A DNA stretch of 64,000 bases from Doryteuthis pealeii (GCA_023376005.1 CM042145.1:101892591-101956590), one strand, 5' to 3'. Shown: positions 20,202 to 31,425, numbered from the stretch's first letter. Numbers and translations: made by a program. The notes: generated by a model not told the origin, from the sequence alone.

Positions 20202-20534
20202 GGCTTCTGATAAGCAGTGATCCCCGACAGAGACCAGACCCAGAATCCCAAGAAGACCAGACCAAGATAGAAGATATACCAGATCCGGCCAGAAGAATAG
20301 AAGACGACAGAGTAAGACGTAAGAAAGTATATAACATATAGATATATAGTGACGGTAGAGAGGTATGCAACACTCCCAGTTTGGTAATTTCACACATTGC
20401 CCAAAATGAACTTGGTAATCTAAAGAATACCCAAGATATGTACAAAGGATTTTTCTTTTTCCCTACCTTACAGTAGAATTTAGTTGCTGTTAGGTTCCAG
20501 GCCTAACAAAATTTTTTAGGGAGTCCATGTATAC

Positions 20535-20605
20535 TTCTTTATAGAACTTTGGTCACCCTATCCATTTCCTTCAACAATAATCATTACATAACAGGCGCCT
20601 CCGCA
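20535..20605 (-). mobile_element. SINE C head fragment
   Basis: TCCATTTCCTTCAACAATAA, TCATTACATAACAGGCGCCT: the reversed tRNA-like head with its GGAGGCGC start. Confidence 0.5.
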
Positions 20606-20699
20606 GCTGCACCTTGTAACTCATAGAATAAAGGAACTATATATTCTGGATAATTACCAATCCTCAAAGAATTTACGCCCCCCCCCCCGGGCCGGTCTC

Positions 20700-20700
<1 letters not shown>

Positions 20701-20730
<30 letters not shown>

Positions 20731-21150
20731 TTAACCTAGGATGGATAAGATAATTGGACAGTTCTTATTCTCCTGGGTTAATATATACAAAGCCAGGGTT
20801 AAATTTATTCATGCTCATGACAAAATGAAAGTCTTGCTGGAATGCAGTCTTTGTATTCTGGCTAGTTTTTTTTTTTTTGTTTTTTTTTTTTAATTGCTTT
20901 GTTTGAATTCCAATGTTAATGCTTTCGGTTTGTGTGGTAGTAGGGGTGGATGGGGTGTTCTTATTGTTTTCCCTTGTGTTATGCTTCATTTTTTTTTTTT
21001 TTTTTCAACAGAAGCCAAAACAATCAAAAAACAAACAGAGAAAAGTAACTTTGCTTTTTTTTTTTTTTTTTTTTTTCATTATTATAAAACTAAAAGCTAA
21101 ATAAAGTGGGAAGATAATGTTGTGAAAAGTTTTTCAAATGGCCGGTCTTG

Positions 21151-21180
<30 letters not shown>
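20701..21180. repeat. Poly-A/poly-T tract cluster
   Basis: Long A runs at 20701-20726 and 21151-21178 and T runs at 20865-20892, 20990-21006 and 21055-21076. They may be retroposon tails whose bodies are unrecognisable. GGCCGGTCT precedes both A runs (20691 and 21140), hinting at two copies of one short A-tailed retroposon. Confidence 0.5.
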
Positions 21181-21181
<1 letters not shown>

Positions 21182-21372
21182 ATTATCATCATCATCATCA
21201 AGGCGTGCTGACAGCATGGATTCCCTTGACTCTCTTTTGCCATCCGTCCCTACTGGCCATTGCTCTTGGTAAGACCTCTAGACCAGTATTTTATTTATTT
21301 TTATTTATTTATTTTTTTTTTTTACTGCGACCCGCAGCCAGAATAATAATTTGAATTGTGAACTGTTAAATG

Positions 21373-21626
21373 TAAGTAAGTAAAAAGTAAAATTGTTGGG
21401 GGTGGCCTCAAGTCGGTTTCAGCCATACAGCAAGAGAGTCTATCCCCTTTTCACTAGCGCTAGACCAAGGAGATTGTTTTTACAAGCACCAGACCTACCA
21501 TCAGCTCCTTACTTTACTACACAGATTCCTGTGCTACTCATACGCTGGGTTGGTGAGTGCCGGTATTGAACCTGGAAACTTGCAGTTCCTAGGCTGACGC
21601 TCTACCGACTGAGCTAAGCTGGCCCT
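21373..21626 (-). mobile_element. SINE B copy
   Basis: Head TTAGCTCAGTCGGTAGAGCG on the minus strand and tail GTAAGTAAAAAGTAAAATTG on the plus strand. A 15-20 bp internal deletion follows GATTGTTTTTAC. Confidence 0.7.
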
Positions 21627-21740
21627 TGAAATCAGAGACCAACACGGTTATTTTGTGACCCAATTGATTTATTTCTCAACCCACTGAAAGGTTGGGATTT
21701 ATAGTTAGAAACCCATGTTCTAGAGAATGCCTAGGTTTTC

Positions 21741-21955
21741 AAACAGACCTATTTGACCCATAGATAGGACCCTAACAGGTACTACCACTGAGTCAGAATG
21801 GACCTGGAAGTAAAGGCAATAAAGGGGTACTCCACACACCTTATAGCCCCAGAACTGTAGCCTCACCACCAGATACAGTTTAGCGTCACTTTTTTTTTTT
21901 TTTTTTTTTTTGAGGGTCAGGTCTTACCCTCTGCAGGGGATACAGTCAGTAGATA
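21741..21955 (-). mobile_element. Family A fragment
   Basis: ACCCATAGATAGGACCCTAA, GGTACTACCACTGAGTCAGA, then a T20 expansion and the 5' region TCTTACCCTCTGCAGG. The 3' edge is missing. Confidence 0.6.
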
Positions 21956-21956
21956 C

Positions 21957-22145
21957 TAAGGAGGCGCATGGTGTAATGGTTATGGTCATAGGAAATGAGA
22001 CAAGTTCAAATCCTGGACGCAGCTGTTTGCATTTGACATAGTGCTAATACCCTTGGGAAAGATATGAATCCAACTATTTTCTCTCCAGTTATGAGTAAAT
22101 AGTAGGGCAGATTGGGTTCTTTAACCATAGTATGGCACCCAGTCT
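21957..22145 (+). mobile_element. SINE C copy, tail lost
   Basis: The tRNA-like head GGAGGCGCATGGTGTAATGG (A-box-like) and AAGTTCAAATCCTGG (B-box-like) are well kept. The body follows to CCAGTCTCATC, where a LINE tail begins. Confidence 0.7.
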
Positions 22146-22400
22146 CATCATCATTTCGCACTAGTAGCACGGATATCCATCACAATCTCCCACCAACCGT
22201 CCCTACTATGTATTGGACTCAGGAGATCCTCTGCACAGCATCCAGTATCTGCTCAGAGCTGGTCAATGTAGATCTTTGCTGGGTGCCCAACACTGGCTTG
22301 CCCATGTGTTGGTTTCCATATAAGAACATTACTTATGATTTTGCCCCTGCTTCCCCAGTATGTCTTGTTCGTCTCACTCAGAAAAAACCCGGTCTAGAAG
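22139..22400 (-). pseudogene. LINE 3' end remnant
   Basis: Minus-strand relative of the 16.9-kb tail: shared blocks TAGCACGGATATCC, ACAGCATCCAGTATCT, GGTCAATGTAG and, at the right end, GTATGTCTTG. Frames are broken. Confidence 0.6.
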
Positions 22401-22690
22401 AAGGAAAACTCTGAATTTTAACCAATGGGGCTCTCTTCTCATTTGTCAAAACTACTTTGAGAGCCTCTCCACCAAATATTGAAAAATAAATGTAAGCCCT
22501 GGCAACAGGGTGTGCCTGACAGAAAGGAAACAGGGTAATCTTATAAGAAGGGTAAAAACTGCAAATTCAATTTTCAAATACTTGCTGTTAGATTTAGTGT
22601 AAAAAAAAATTATCTACAAATATAACATTGCTTATTATAGGACAGAGGTATTACTACTTAGACTTTCCTTCAAATTATTTGCAAAGAGAG
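22401..22690. other. Unassigned AT-rich sequence
   Basis: Nothing recognised. Confidence 0.4.
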
Positions 22691-22705
22691 TAATAGCTGT
22701 CATGG

Positions 22706-23310
22706 ATTGGTTTGGTTTATTTTACGGCATATCAACCTCGGTGGGTCATATAATGCCGACAAAGTTTTGAAATAAATTAATTCTTAATGGATACTCGATT
22801 TTTTTTTTATAAACACATTTTTCTATTTAACCAATAGATGGGACCCTAACATGTACTACCACTCCGGGTCAGAGTGGACCTGGGAGTAATGGTGCTGAAG
22901 GGGTGTTCCACATTCCTCAGACCTCTAGAACTGGAACCTTAACATCAGTTAGAGTTTAACATCATTCCCAGGACATGAAGACCCTTTCAGCCACCACTTT
23001 CTAACACATATGATAAAAAGGTATGGGGTTGGCATAAGGGCAATAGGGTTGTGACAATCATATAGGTACTAGGGCTTGACGTGACCAGCTGATTGCTCAG
23101 AGGAGGCCTCTCTGATTGCCTGTATAGCCTAAGTAAGGACCAAAGTGGACTGTGGTATGTGGTGGACTGCTCAGCCAACAGGGCTCTATCCTTAAGCATC
23201 ACAGGTCATCACCCACAGCCAACAGGTGGCCCCGTTGGGGGGTGGGATCTTAACCCTTTGCAGAGGAGCAGTCGGTGTATTCTAAAGCCCCAGCCAACAG
23301 GGCTGGTATT
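22706..23310 (-). mobile_element. Family A retroposon, longest copy, with target-site duplication
   Basis: 605 bp, flanked by TGTCATGG at 22698-22705 and 23311-23318. It keeps both edges: the A-rich 3' edge (GGTTTATTTTACGGC in plus reading) and the 5' edge CAGCCAACAGGGCTGG. This is the second independent duplication supporting retroposition. Confidence 0.65.
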
Positions 23311-23318
23311 TGTCATGG

Positions 23319-23690
23319 TGTTATGTTAAAAATGTCAGCAGAAGTCAATAATGATAGTTGAAAAGATAAAAATGAAACAAATTAGACATTTGATATTCAT
23401 TTTCAAAACCCTGGTAAGAAAAAGAGGGAAAAAAAAAAACAGACTTTTGAGTCACTAGGAGATCTCATCAAGCGAGTTTCAACTAACAGAGGTACTCTTC
23501 AGTGCACAAAGAGCACAAAAGTTAACCAGGAATAAAAACTAACTTATCTCCCTCAATTAGACATGCCTCTTAAAAGGGTACAATTGTAATATGATGATGG
23601 AATCTGATAATTGCTAGAAAGAACAGATGATTATGTTAGTAATTGGACAGAAATAACAAATAAGCAATTCAACTTTGGTTGAACAAAACA
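23319..23690. other. Unassigned sequence
   Basis: No repeat partner and no gene seen. Confidence 0.4.
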
Positions 23691-23712
23691 TGCACTCATA
23701 GGTAAAATTAGT

Positions 23713-23715
<3 letters not shown>

Positions 23716-23760
<45 letters not shown>

Positions 23761-23997
23761 TAAAGTCGTTGGGGCGGCCTGAAGTCGGTATCAACCAATC
23801 AGCAAGGGAGTCTATCCCCTTTTCAATAGCGCTAGACCAAGGAGATTGTTTTTTGGCATCTGAGGTGGAGCACCACACCTACCATCAGCTCCTTACTTTA
23901 CCGCACAGATCCCTGTGCTACTCATATGCTGAGTTGGCGAGGACCGGTATCGAACTAGGAACCTTGTGGTTTCTAGCCGAACGCTCTACCGACTGAG

Positions 23998-24051
<54 letters not shown>
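23716..24051 (-). mobile_element. SINE B copy embedded in (TA)n arrays
   Basis: The SINE itself (23758-24000) is close to consensus. It is bordered by TA arrays on both sides (23716-23757 and 24000-24051), consistent with insertion into a pre-existing array or TA expansion on both flanks. Confidence 0.75.
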
Positions 24052-24054
<3 letters not shown>

Positions 24055-24135
24055 GGAGGCGCGTGCCTAGTGGTTAGAGTTGTTGGATAATGGACTTGTC
24101 GATTCAAGTTCAATTCCTAGACGAAACTGTTGGCA
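24052..24135 (+). mobile_element. SINE C head fragment
   Basis: GGAGGCGCGTGCCTAGTGGT with CAAGTTCAATTCCTAG. It stops at CTGTTGGCAT and runs straight into a repeat of 23691-23722. A near-identical head is at 24663. Confidence 0.65.
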
Positions 24136-24139
24136 TACA

Positions 24140-24605
24140 CTCATAGGTAAAATTAGTATGCCATATATGGTGGACTCTCCTATCGAGAATGATAGATGAG
24201 GGTCAGCAGTGAGTGATTTGATTCCTCCCATGTTGTGCATGCTGTCAAGAAGACATTTTATGTTTCCTCGAGTGTGACAGCAGCCCAGCCTGCTGCGAGC
24301 CATGAAGCCACACTGACAAACGAAATGATCCAAGGCAGGAGATAAATGTTTTTCTTTTAAAGTTATGCAGAGCCGATCTCTATGCTTCAGTCTATTTTCT
24401 TCAAAGCTTTTTAGTTTAGCAAACAGGTCTTACGCCATTCCTTCCGATCCGATGCTAGATCTTCCCAAGCACTCAGGTCAATATCTAGGCGTTTCAAATT
24501 GTCCTTCAATTTGTCCTTGTAGCGTAAGAGAGGACGTCCAATGGAACGCTTAGCATTTGGCAGTTGCCCGTATAAAAACTTCTTTGGAAGCCTGTTCTCA
24601 TTCAT
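24140..24605 (-). pseudogene. Non-LTR retrotransposon ORF2 C-terminal region
   Basis: The minus strand reads RLPKKFLYGQLPNAKRSIGR, then PLLRYKDKLKDNLKRLDI and WEDLASDRKEWRKTC, then after a frame break a finger-like CQCGFMARSRLGCCHTR. This is the standard C-terminus of invertebrate LINE reverse transcriptases (RxPKxxxYGxL, GRPxxRYKD, WxxxAxDRxxWR, terminal CxxC..H finger). It lacks the RT core and has a stop near 24413. The 3' untranslated part (AGGGTCAGCAGTGAGTGA) recurs at 25.74 kb. Confidence 0.75.
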
Positions 24606-24618
24606 ATGGACAACGTGA

Positions 24619-24661
<43 letters not shown>
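24619..24661. repeat. (TA)n microsatellite
   Basis: TA array between the LINE remnant and SINE C. Confidence 0.9.
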
Positions 24662-24664
<3 letters not shown>

Positions 24665-24890
24665 GGAGGCGCGTGCCTAGTGGTTAGAGTTGTTGGAAAT
24701 GGACTCGTCGATTCGAGTTCAATTCCTAGACGAAGCTGTTGGCATTTCACATAGCGCTAATACCCTTGGGAAAGGTATGAATCCATATATTCTCCCTCCA
24801 GCTATGGGTTAAATAGTAGGGCATACTGGGCCCTTCAGCCTTGGGTAGGTAACCAGTCTAGAGAGGGATAACTCTGAATTCAAAATTCCT
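24662..24890 (+). mobile_element. SINE C copy, tail lost
   Basis: Full head (GGAGGCGCGTGCCTAGTGGT, CGAGTTCAATTCC) and body to AGAGAGGGATAACTCTGAAT. Confidence 0.75.
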
Positions 24891-25077
24891 GAGGTCGGTC
24901 GTTGATTGGGTTTGTGGCAACCTTTGATGCACCAATTCTTTCCTATCAACTGTGCCAAAAAGTGTGGATGGTCCAACAAAAGCCTTCACCACTATAAACA
25001 AATCCCTGTGTGGGAGTTCATTGTGTGTATGAACCCTCATACGTCGAAAACCGACGGGAGAGTCCATTTTTTTTTTT

Positions 25078-25292
25078 ATATATATATACATATACCAACC
25101 CCTCTGCACGGGCAGGATGTGACACAGTGTCAATTTCTTAAGCAGAGTTTAACAGGTTTGAATTCAGAGTTTTCCTTCTCCTAGACTGGTTATCTAGCAT
25201 GGTTAAAGAGCTCAGTCTGCCCTACTATTTACCCATGGCTGAGGAAAGTAGTTGGATGCATACTTTTCCCAAGAGTATTAATACTATGTGAG
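25078..25292 (-). mobile_element. SINE C copy, minus strand, head lost
   Basis: TA array, then ACCAACCCCTCTGCACGGGC (the reversed 3' end) through TTTCTTAAGCAGAGTTTAAC to AATACTATGTGAGA. Confidence 0.75.
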
Positions 25293-25339
25293 AGATATAT
25301 GAAGATAAATAGAAAGACTAGACAACTCATGAACCTATT

Positions 25340-25460
25340 CTAAAACACTCACTAAACTGCACCTGATGGTGAGACTCCACTTCTGGGCAGTGTGGAGTAG
25401 CTATTACTCCGAGACCCACTGATTCAGAATGGTAGTACCTAGGAGTCAAATAGATCGTAG
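25340..25460 (+). mobile_element. Family A fragment, opposite orientation
   Basis: AACTGCACCTGATGGTGAGA, CTCCACTTCTGGGCAGTGTG, ending AATGGTAGTACCTAGG. Confidence 0.55.
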
Positions 25461-25695
25461 TTTCATAGTTTTACGAATTCTTTTGTCTTATTGAGAAAAA
25501 AAAAATCCTTTTTCTCATTGCTTTCTGACTATTCCGTTGTCTACAACAAAACAAAAACAAAACTACATTACCATCTTTCAATGTAAATTTTTTCTCTGAG
25601 GAGCATTGAGAAAAAAAGAAAATCATTTCTGATTTTAAATCTAACTAGGGTACCCTTACTTTTCTTTTTAAGAAAAAACAAAAACAATTTATTTC

Positions 25696-25699
<4 letters not shown>

Positions 25700-25737
<38 letters not shown>

Positions 25738-25793
25738 CATGGTGGATTCTCCTATTGTGAACGATAGATGAGGGTCAGCAGTGAGTGACTACT

Positions 25794-25864
<71 letters not shown>
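25700..25864. repeat. (TA)n / LINE 3' end / (TA)n(AC)n cluster
   Basis: TA arrays at 25700-25733 and 25801-25840 flank a 50-bp piece of LINE 3' end (GATAGATGAGGGTCAGCAGT), followed by an AC run. Confidence 0.8.
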
Positions 25865-25869
<5 letters not shown>

Positions 25870-26435
25870 TAGTCTTTGTTTTTTCAAAGCAAGATATTAT
25901 TTATCCAATCAAAATAGTTTACTTCTGGGTCTCTACATATTTATTTATACATATTTATCCACTTTGGTTGGTTTTAAAAAAAATTTAAAAAAAAAAAAAA
26001 AGAAAAAAGAATTCCTTTATTGAACCAATAAATTTAGATAAGCTTTCAACAGATCCTAAAGAAATTCTTGTCCATCAGGAAGTAATAAAATTTCTTAAAA
26101 ATATTAATTAATAAACCAGGTCAGATGAATAGATAGAGTGTAATAAAGTGTCTTCAACCGATTCAACTTGGTAATTGTCCTGTTTAAGAGACGAGGATAT
26201 AACTAAAGACTATCCAATGAAAATGTGGAAAGGCTAAAAAAAAAAAAAAAAAAAAAAAAAGGAAACCAGCTGTCCACTTAAAGAACTTATATATATATAT
26301 ATATATAATTAAAGGTTAAGTGGAAAAATCTGGCATGGTAGTCCATTTCTAGAGGGGGAAAGATATATACATATATATATATATCATTTCCTTCAGGATG
26401 AGGTCCAGATAATTGACAAGGAGCATTATTGGGAA

Positions 26436-26853
26436 CTAGCAAAACCTATGGATATACCACAGTATGGTAATTCAATTATTATGTTTGATATGTTTAAGAG
26501 CTACTGCTAAATAGTTCAATATGTAAAAAGTATAATAATCTTGATTTAACTCTTTCTCATTCTTTTTTTCTTCTTTCATTCCTTCTTTTCATCATGTGTG
26601 ATTGAATGTTATATTTTTTCTGTGTAGCATGTCCTTTTTCTTCCCTTTCTTTCTTTACAATGAAAACAGAATGGTCCATTATTTAGCTGAGGTGACAACA
26701 CTCATAAGAAATAAGAATCCGGCAGATAAGCAACACCAGATAATCAGGATTTACATTTTTGGATTTCATCTTGGACGCTCTCATTTTTAAGCAGAGGTTG
26801 TTGCAAGATGATAACGGTGGTATTTTTAAGGAACACAAGTATTATTATATAGA
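26436..26853 (-). mobile_element. Helitron F, minus strand, copy 2
   Basis: Reversed, it starts TCTATATAATAATACTTGTG and ends with a weakened hairpin (CTGTGG-TATAT-CCATAG), GTTTTG, CTAG. Homologous to 16.34, 41.36 and 42.87 kb. Confidence 0.7.
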
Positions 26854-27091
26854 TAAGGAAATTGAAAAAAAAGGCATACATTGGCATGTTAACCATAAGA
26901 ATTAGAAGAGTACAAATTTCAAAATACCATGTGAGTTTCTGTGATTACCAGAGTGTGTGTTGGAGAGCTCTTAGGAAAATTTTTTTAAAGTACCTAGGTA
27001 CTTGGTCTTTTTAACACTAATGACCACTTCAGTTTGGTTGGTATATTAGAAACCATTTTCAGTCACCAATCTTTTTTAAACCAAAATTAAT

Positions 27092-27430
27092 TTATTTTAA
27101 TGGCATGTTAACCTTTCTAAGGTTATTTTATGCCCAGAGGTTATGAAATCACATTCATGTTTACATTTTTTGTGTAGTTGTTTCTCAAGTTTGTTTTTTG
27201 GGTTTTTTTTTGCACACAGTCCAACTGAATATAAATGGGACCCAACAGGTACTACCACTCCAGGTCAGAGTGGACCTTGGAGTAATGCCAATGAAGGGGT
27301 GCTCTACACTTCCCAGATCTCAAGTCAAAGCATCAGATGCAGTTTAGTGTCATACTCAGGACAACTCTTTTGGAGGTGTCTTGCCCCCTCTGGGGGATGG
27401 TAAGCATATTCTAAACCCCCACTGACGGAG
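27092..27430 (-). mobile_element. Family A, old diverged copy
   Basis: TTTTAATGGCATGTTAACCT, GGTACTACCACTCCAGGTCA, AGTTTAGTGTCATACTCAGG and the 5' end CCCCCACTGACGG. Diverged, with internal deletions. Confidence 0.55.
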
Positions 27431-27667
27431 CAAATTTTTTTAAACCAAGGAAGAGGCGGTTTCTCTTGAATTATACACCTGACAAAAACTGTAGAATAGA
27501 TTGGCTGAAATGTACACAAGTTCTTTATTTGTTTTTTTGATGTCCACTTCTGTCTAAGACTAAAAAAAAAAAGAAACAAAAAGATACCGCAATAACATTA
27601 CCACCAAAATAGAATATACAACAATGTATTGATCTTGTAGTTTCAGTACAATCAAATACAAACAAAT

Positions 27668-27985
27668 GTTTGTTTGTTTTGTTTTGTTTTATGGCATATC
27701 AACCGCAGTGGGTCATTTAATGCCGATAAAGTTTTGAAATAAATCAATTCTTGATGGTTAATACAATTTTTTTTTTTAAATACATTTTTCTATTTAATCC
27801 ATAGATGAGACCCTAACAGGTACTACCACTCCGGGTCAGAGTGGACCAGGGAGCAATGGTGATGAAGGGGTGCTCCACATTCCCCAAACCTCCAAAACTG
27901 GAACCTCACCATCAGATAGAGTTTAACGTCATTCCCAGGACATGTAGACCCGCAGCCACCGCCTTCTAGCACCCATATGATATAT
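27668..27985 (-). mobile_element. Family A, 5'-truncated copy with flanking AAACAAAT
   Basis: 3' edge TTTGTTTGTTTTG-TTTTATGGC; truncation after GCACCCATATGATA. AAACAAAT occurs at 27660-27667 and 27986-27993, a plausible 8-bp duplication although A-rich. It argues that truncation removes the right (5') side. Confidence 0.65.
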
Positions 27986-28372
27986 AAACAAATAATATAT
28001 TTATTAAGTATTATGTAGGTTGTTAATGTAATTTTTGTATTATCTATTTTTTAGGATATTTAGTATTTGGAAATGAAAGTTTTTGCAAAGCTAGAATGCA
28101 AAAGTGTAGGGATATGGCCCGTTGGCAAAGTGATTTTGGAAGAATCATAAAAAAAAAAAAAAAAAAAAAAAAAAAGGCCTTTCCAGCAAGATGGTCATGG
28201 GTGTCAGTCGCATTTCATTTATCGTCTAGTATACATAATGAAAATGGTTCAATTTGTTCAATGTGTTTTCATTATATTTTAACATGCAAAATTTTTCAAA
28301 TTTTCCCCAAAGTTTCAACCTTTGAACTTATGAGATATAGTGGGATTGTATATTAGCATGCTATAAACATCA

Positions 28373-28655
28373 GGAAGCAAGTGGTGTAATGGTTAAAGTC
28401 ATGGGAAATGGACTCGTCGCCCCGAGTTCAAATCCTGGACTTGGTAACTGCATTTCACTTAACGCTAATACCCTTGGGAAAGGTATGAATCCTACTCTAC
28501 CTCCAGCTATGGATAAATAGTAGGGCAGACTGGGCTCTTTAACCTTGGTTAGGCAACCTAGGAGAAGGAAAACTCTGAATTCAAAACCTGTTGAACTCCG
28601 CTTAAGAAATTGACCGGTGTCACATCCTGCTCGTGCAGAGGGGTTGGTAAATATA
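28373..28655 (+). mobile_element. SINE C, full-length copy with 11-bp target-site duplication
   Basis: Head CAAGTGGTGTAATGGTTAAA and CGAGTTCAAATCC, body, and 3' end GAGGGGTTGGTAAATATA. TATAAACATCA is present at 28362-28372 and 28656-28666. One of the two best reference copies. Confidence 0.85.
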
Positions 28656-28848
28656 TATAAACATCATTTGCAATGTTATTCTTCTAATTTTAAGGACTTG
28701 TATACCGTTTTTCAGCTGTTGTTTTTTTTTTAATAGATGCTAATACATAGCAAAAATGGATTGATTTAGATGTGTTTTCAATAGATTTTAACATACACAA
28801 TTTTTTTTAAGTTTCCAAAAGTTTCAAGCTTGGCACTTATAAGATATA

Positions 28849-29020
28849 CAAGGGTGAGTCAAAAAAGTAATGCCATTTTGTTTAGAACAGGTATAATTAC
28901 TAACACAGTAACATACATCAAAATCAAGCTGGTCCTCTGTGGATCACATCCCTATTTTCCACATAGTCACCATTTCTCTCAATAGCAATGTTCCACCTTT
29001 GAATGAGAACATGTATCCCT
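28849..29020 (-). pseudogene. Mariner-like transposase C-terminal fragment with 3' ITR
   Basis: The minus strand encodes VLIQRWNIAIERNGDYVENR shortly before a stop. The (L..RW..C/A I...GDYVE) ending is diagnostic of mariner transposases. Beyond the stop, the plus strand at 28849 shows the terminal repeat CAAGGGTGAGTCAAAAAAGT preceded by TA, the mariner target. Everything upstream of the last ~35 codons is gone; a SINE C lies at the broken side. Confidence 0.65.
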
Positions 29021-29029
29021 ACCCCGTAA

Positions 29030-29205
29030 AATTCTGGTTAAAGAGTCCAGTCTGCACTACTATTTACCCATAGCTGGAGGGAGAATAGTTGGATTTATAC
29101 CATTCCCAAGGGTATTAGCACTGTGAACTGTAGCTTCGTCCAGGATTTGAACTCGGTCGATGAGTCCATTTCCTATGACTAACCATTAGACCACGCGCCT
29201 ACAAC
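29030..29205 (-). mobile_element. SINE C copy, minus strand
   Basis: Body GTTAAAGAGTCCAGTCTGCA to the head GAGTCCATTTCCTATGACTA, ACCATTAGACCACGCGCCT. Tail missing at the junction with the mariner remnant. Confidence 0.7.
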
Positions 29206-29254
29206 ATCTTCCAAAAGTCTCCCACAACATCTGGTAATAAAGAAGACACTATCG

Positions 29255-29463
29255 AATGGAGATCTGGGAAGTGTGGAGTACCTTTTTATTGCCAGTACTC
29301 CCAGGTTCACTGACTGGGAGTGGTAATATATATTAGGGTCCCATCTATGGGTTAGATAGATTTTTTTTTTAAAGTTTTAAAAGAATTATGAACAGAACAA
29401 AAACAAAAATGTCTTTAGCATAAAATAACCCTAAGGTTGACATGCTATAAAATCCAACCAATC
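29255..29463 (+). mobile_element. Family A, 5'-truncated copy, opposite orientation
   Basis: CTGGGAAGTGTGGAGTACCT, TATTAGGGTCCCATCTATGG, then the 3' edge TTGACATGCTATAAAATCCA. Supports the assigned 3' end. Confidence 0.6.
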
Positions 29464-29679
29464 AAAAAAGCACCTGTACAGCCACTTAACCTCCTATCAC
29501 ACAAACCATCCAAGTAAGACGAACAGACATGCTGGACACTGCTGGAGAATCAAGGATGACCAAACCTAATTAATTAGCTCAGTGTGGTTCTGAATGCCAT
29601 GTGTAGGACCTACCAGGAACAATAACTGATAGGACAGTTAGCAAGAGAGAATCATGGATGTATATGCTGTCAGCGCACC

Positions 29680-29795
29680 CTGATAAAGTTTAGCTTAGTT
29701 TGGCACACGTCCAGAAGCATATGGCACCAATGAGAATTGAACTCACTAGCCATAGTCTATTAGCTTAGCTCACTAATCTTTACAACATTCATGAT
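29680..29795 (-). mobile_element. SINE D-like tRNA-like fragment
   Basis: TAGCTTAGTTTGGCACACGT and ATGAGAATTGAACTCACTAG (reversed B-box-like). Related to units at 51.85 and 58.96 kb. Weak. Confidence 0.4.
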
Positions 29796-29828
29796 ACCAC
29801 TTTTTATGAACTAGTAGTTATCACCATG

Positions 29829-30172
29829 CAGAGATGCTGATAGGTACGTGTCCTGTGTCACTGTCAGATAAAAATATAAAAGGACACAGTAAAATTGTAT
29901 CCATGTGTCCCAGTGCTTTTGTTTTCTTTCTTCCCTCACAATTTCCAGTTTACTGTAATACATTTCAATATTTTCTTGGAAATGAATTACACACTATGGG
30001 GTACAAAGGTAGGGGCTAGACGGCTTTTGTTGTTCATAGATAAAAAAAACAAAAAAACTCTACAATTTATTAAGAAACTTTAGTTGGGAGCCATCAAATT
30101 TCCCCGGAACTCATTCAAATCAAATACATGCATCCCAGGATGCACTAAATTAAAAATCTATCAGCATTACAG
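29829..30172. mobile_element. G element (hAT-like MITE), copy 1
   Basis: Left end CAGAGATGCTGATAGG and reversed right end CTGTAATGCTGATAGA form terminal inverted repeats. The interior GAAATGAATTACACACTATG, GGGGCTAGACGGCTTTTGTT is shared with 58.55 kb. ACCATG occurs on both sides near the ends, an uncertain duplication. Confidence 0.65.
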
Positions 30173-30497
30173 ACCATGTATTTATTTTTTAAATATATAT
30201 ATATATATATATAAGCCAATTGTTATTTCCTTTTATTAAAGAAAAAGAGCTTTGGAATTAAAGTTAATAATTACATATTACTTTCAAGGCCAAAAATAGC
30301 TGGAAAAATATTTCTATTCTTGTAATGTGTTTTCTTGCAGTGTCAAATTGTATTTCACAAATTTTCATGCATTTAAAATCAGTTTAAATTTTCTGTTTAT
30401 TAAATGGTTATAAGAGAGAACTGTAATTCTAATGGAATGGAAAAATAGGCAAATGGGTTTGTGAGAAATAAACAAAACAAAACAAAAAACAACAAAA

Positions 30498-31046
30498 GGA
30501 AGAAGGGAGAGAAGGAATAAAAGATGGCAGGGAGGGTGAGAAGAAAAATAAAAGAGGAAAAAGAATGATTGGGGGAAAGAAAGAAAGAAAAAAAGCAATA
30601 AATGCAATGAAGGAAAGAAAAGGAAGGGGGAAGGAAAGAGGACAGAAAAGGAGGGAGGGGGAAAGAAGGAAGGAAAAAGGAAGGAAGGAGGAGAAAATGA
30701 AGAAAAAGGAAGGAAGGAGTAAAGAATGAAGGAAGGAAGGAGAGAGAAGGAAGGAAGGAAGAAGGAAGGAAGGAAGGAGGAGGAAGAAGGAAGGAAGGAG
30801 AGGAAGGAAGAAGGAAGAGAAGGAAGGAAGGAAGGAGAGAAGGAAGAAGGAAGGAGAGAAGGAAGGAAGGAAGGAGAAGGAAGGAAGGAAGGAAGGAAGG
30901 GAAGGAAGGAAGGAAGGAAGGAAGGAAGGAAGGAAGGAGGAGAGAAGTGAAGGAAGGAAGGAGGAGAGAAGTGAAGGAAGGAGGAGGAGAGAAGTGAGAA
31001 AAGAAGGAAGGAGAAAAGGAAGGAAGGAGAAAAGGAAGGAAGGAAG
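30498..31046. repeat. (GGAA)n-rich purine array (~550 bp)
   Basis: The plus strand is nearly all purine with GGAAGGAAGG runs. The long minus-strand Ser/Phe/Pro/Leu frames are its translation, not proteins. It lies between non-repetitive stretches. Confidence 0.9.
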
Positions 31047-31425
31047 CTGCTGGAAAATAATGATTGCAGGTGATGTGTCTGCTGCACTGTAAAACAAAAA
31101 TAGAAATAAAAAAACTCTTAACAGAGTGAATCCTGAAAAACTACTTTCTCACACAGAACAAAGGATAAAAATATCTTCAAGAAGTGGGAATAAAAACTGT
31201 CTACATTTCAGCTGCTTTTTTTCGAATGGAATGTTCTTCATTGGAGCTATTATAACAGCTCTAAACTCTGGAGCACAATCAACACACAAAAGTCAATTTG
31301 TTCTTATGACAGATAAAAAGAATCAGAGCATAAAAATCTAATACAGAAACAGATTCAAATAGAAATAATAATAATAATAAAAGTATTAAATGCATAGATT
31401 ATTATTTCTCTGAATTTTTTAGATG

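Noticed and set aside
30365..31097. 240- and 222-codon minus-strand frames rich in Ser, Phe, Pro, Leu
   Set aside because: Translation of the GGAA array; overlapping frames are equally open.
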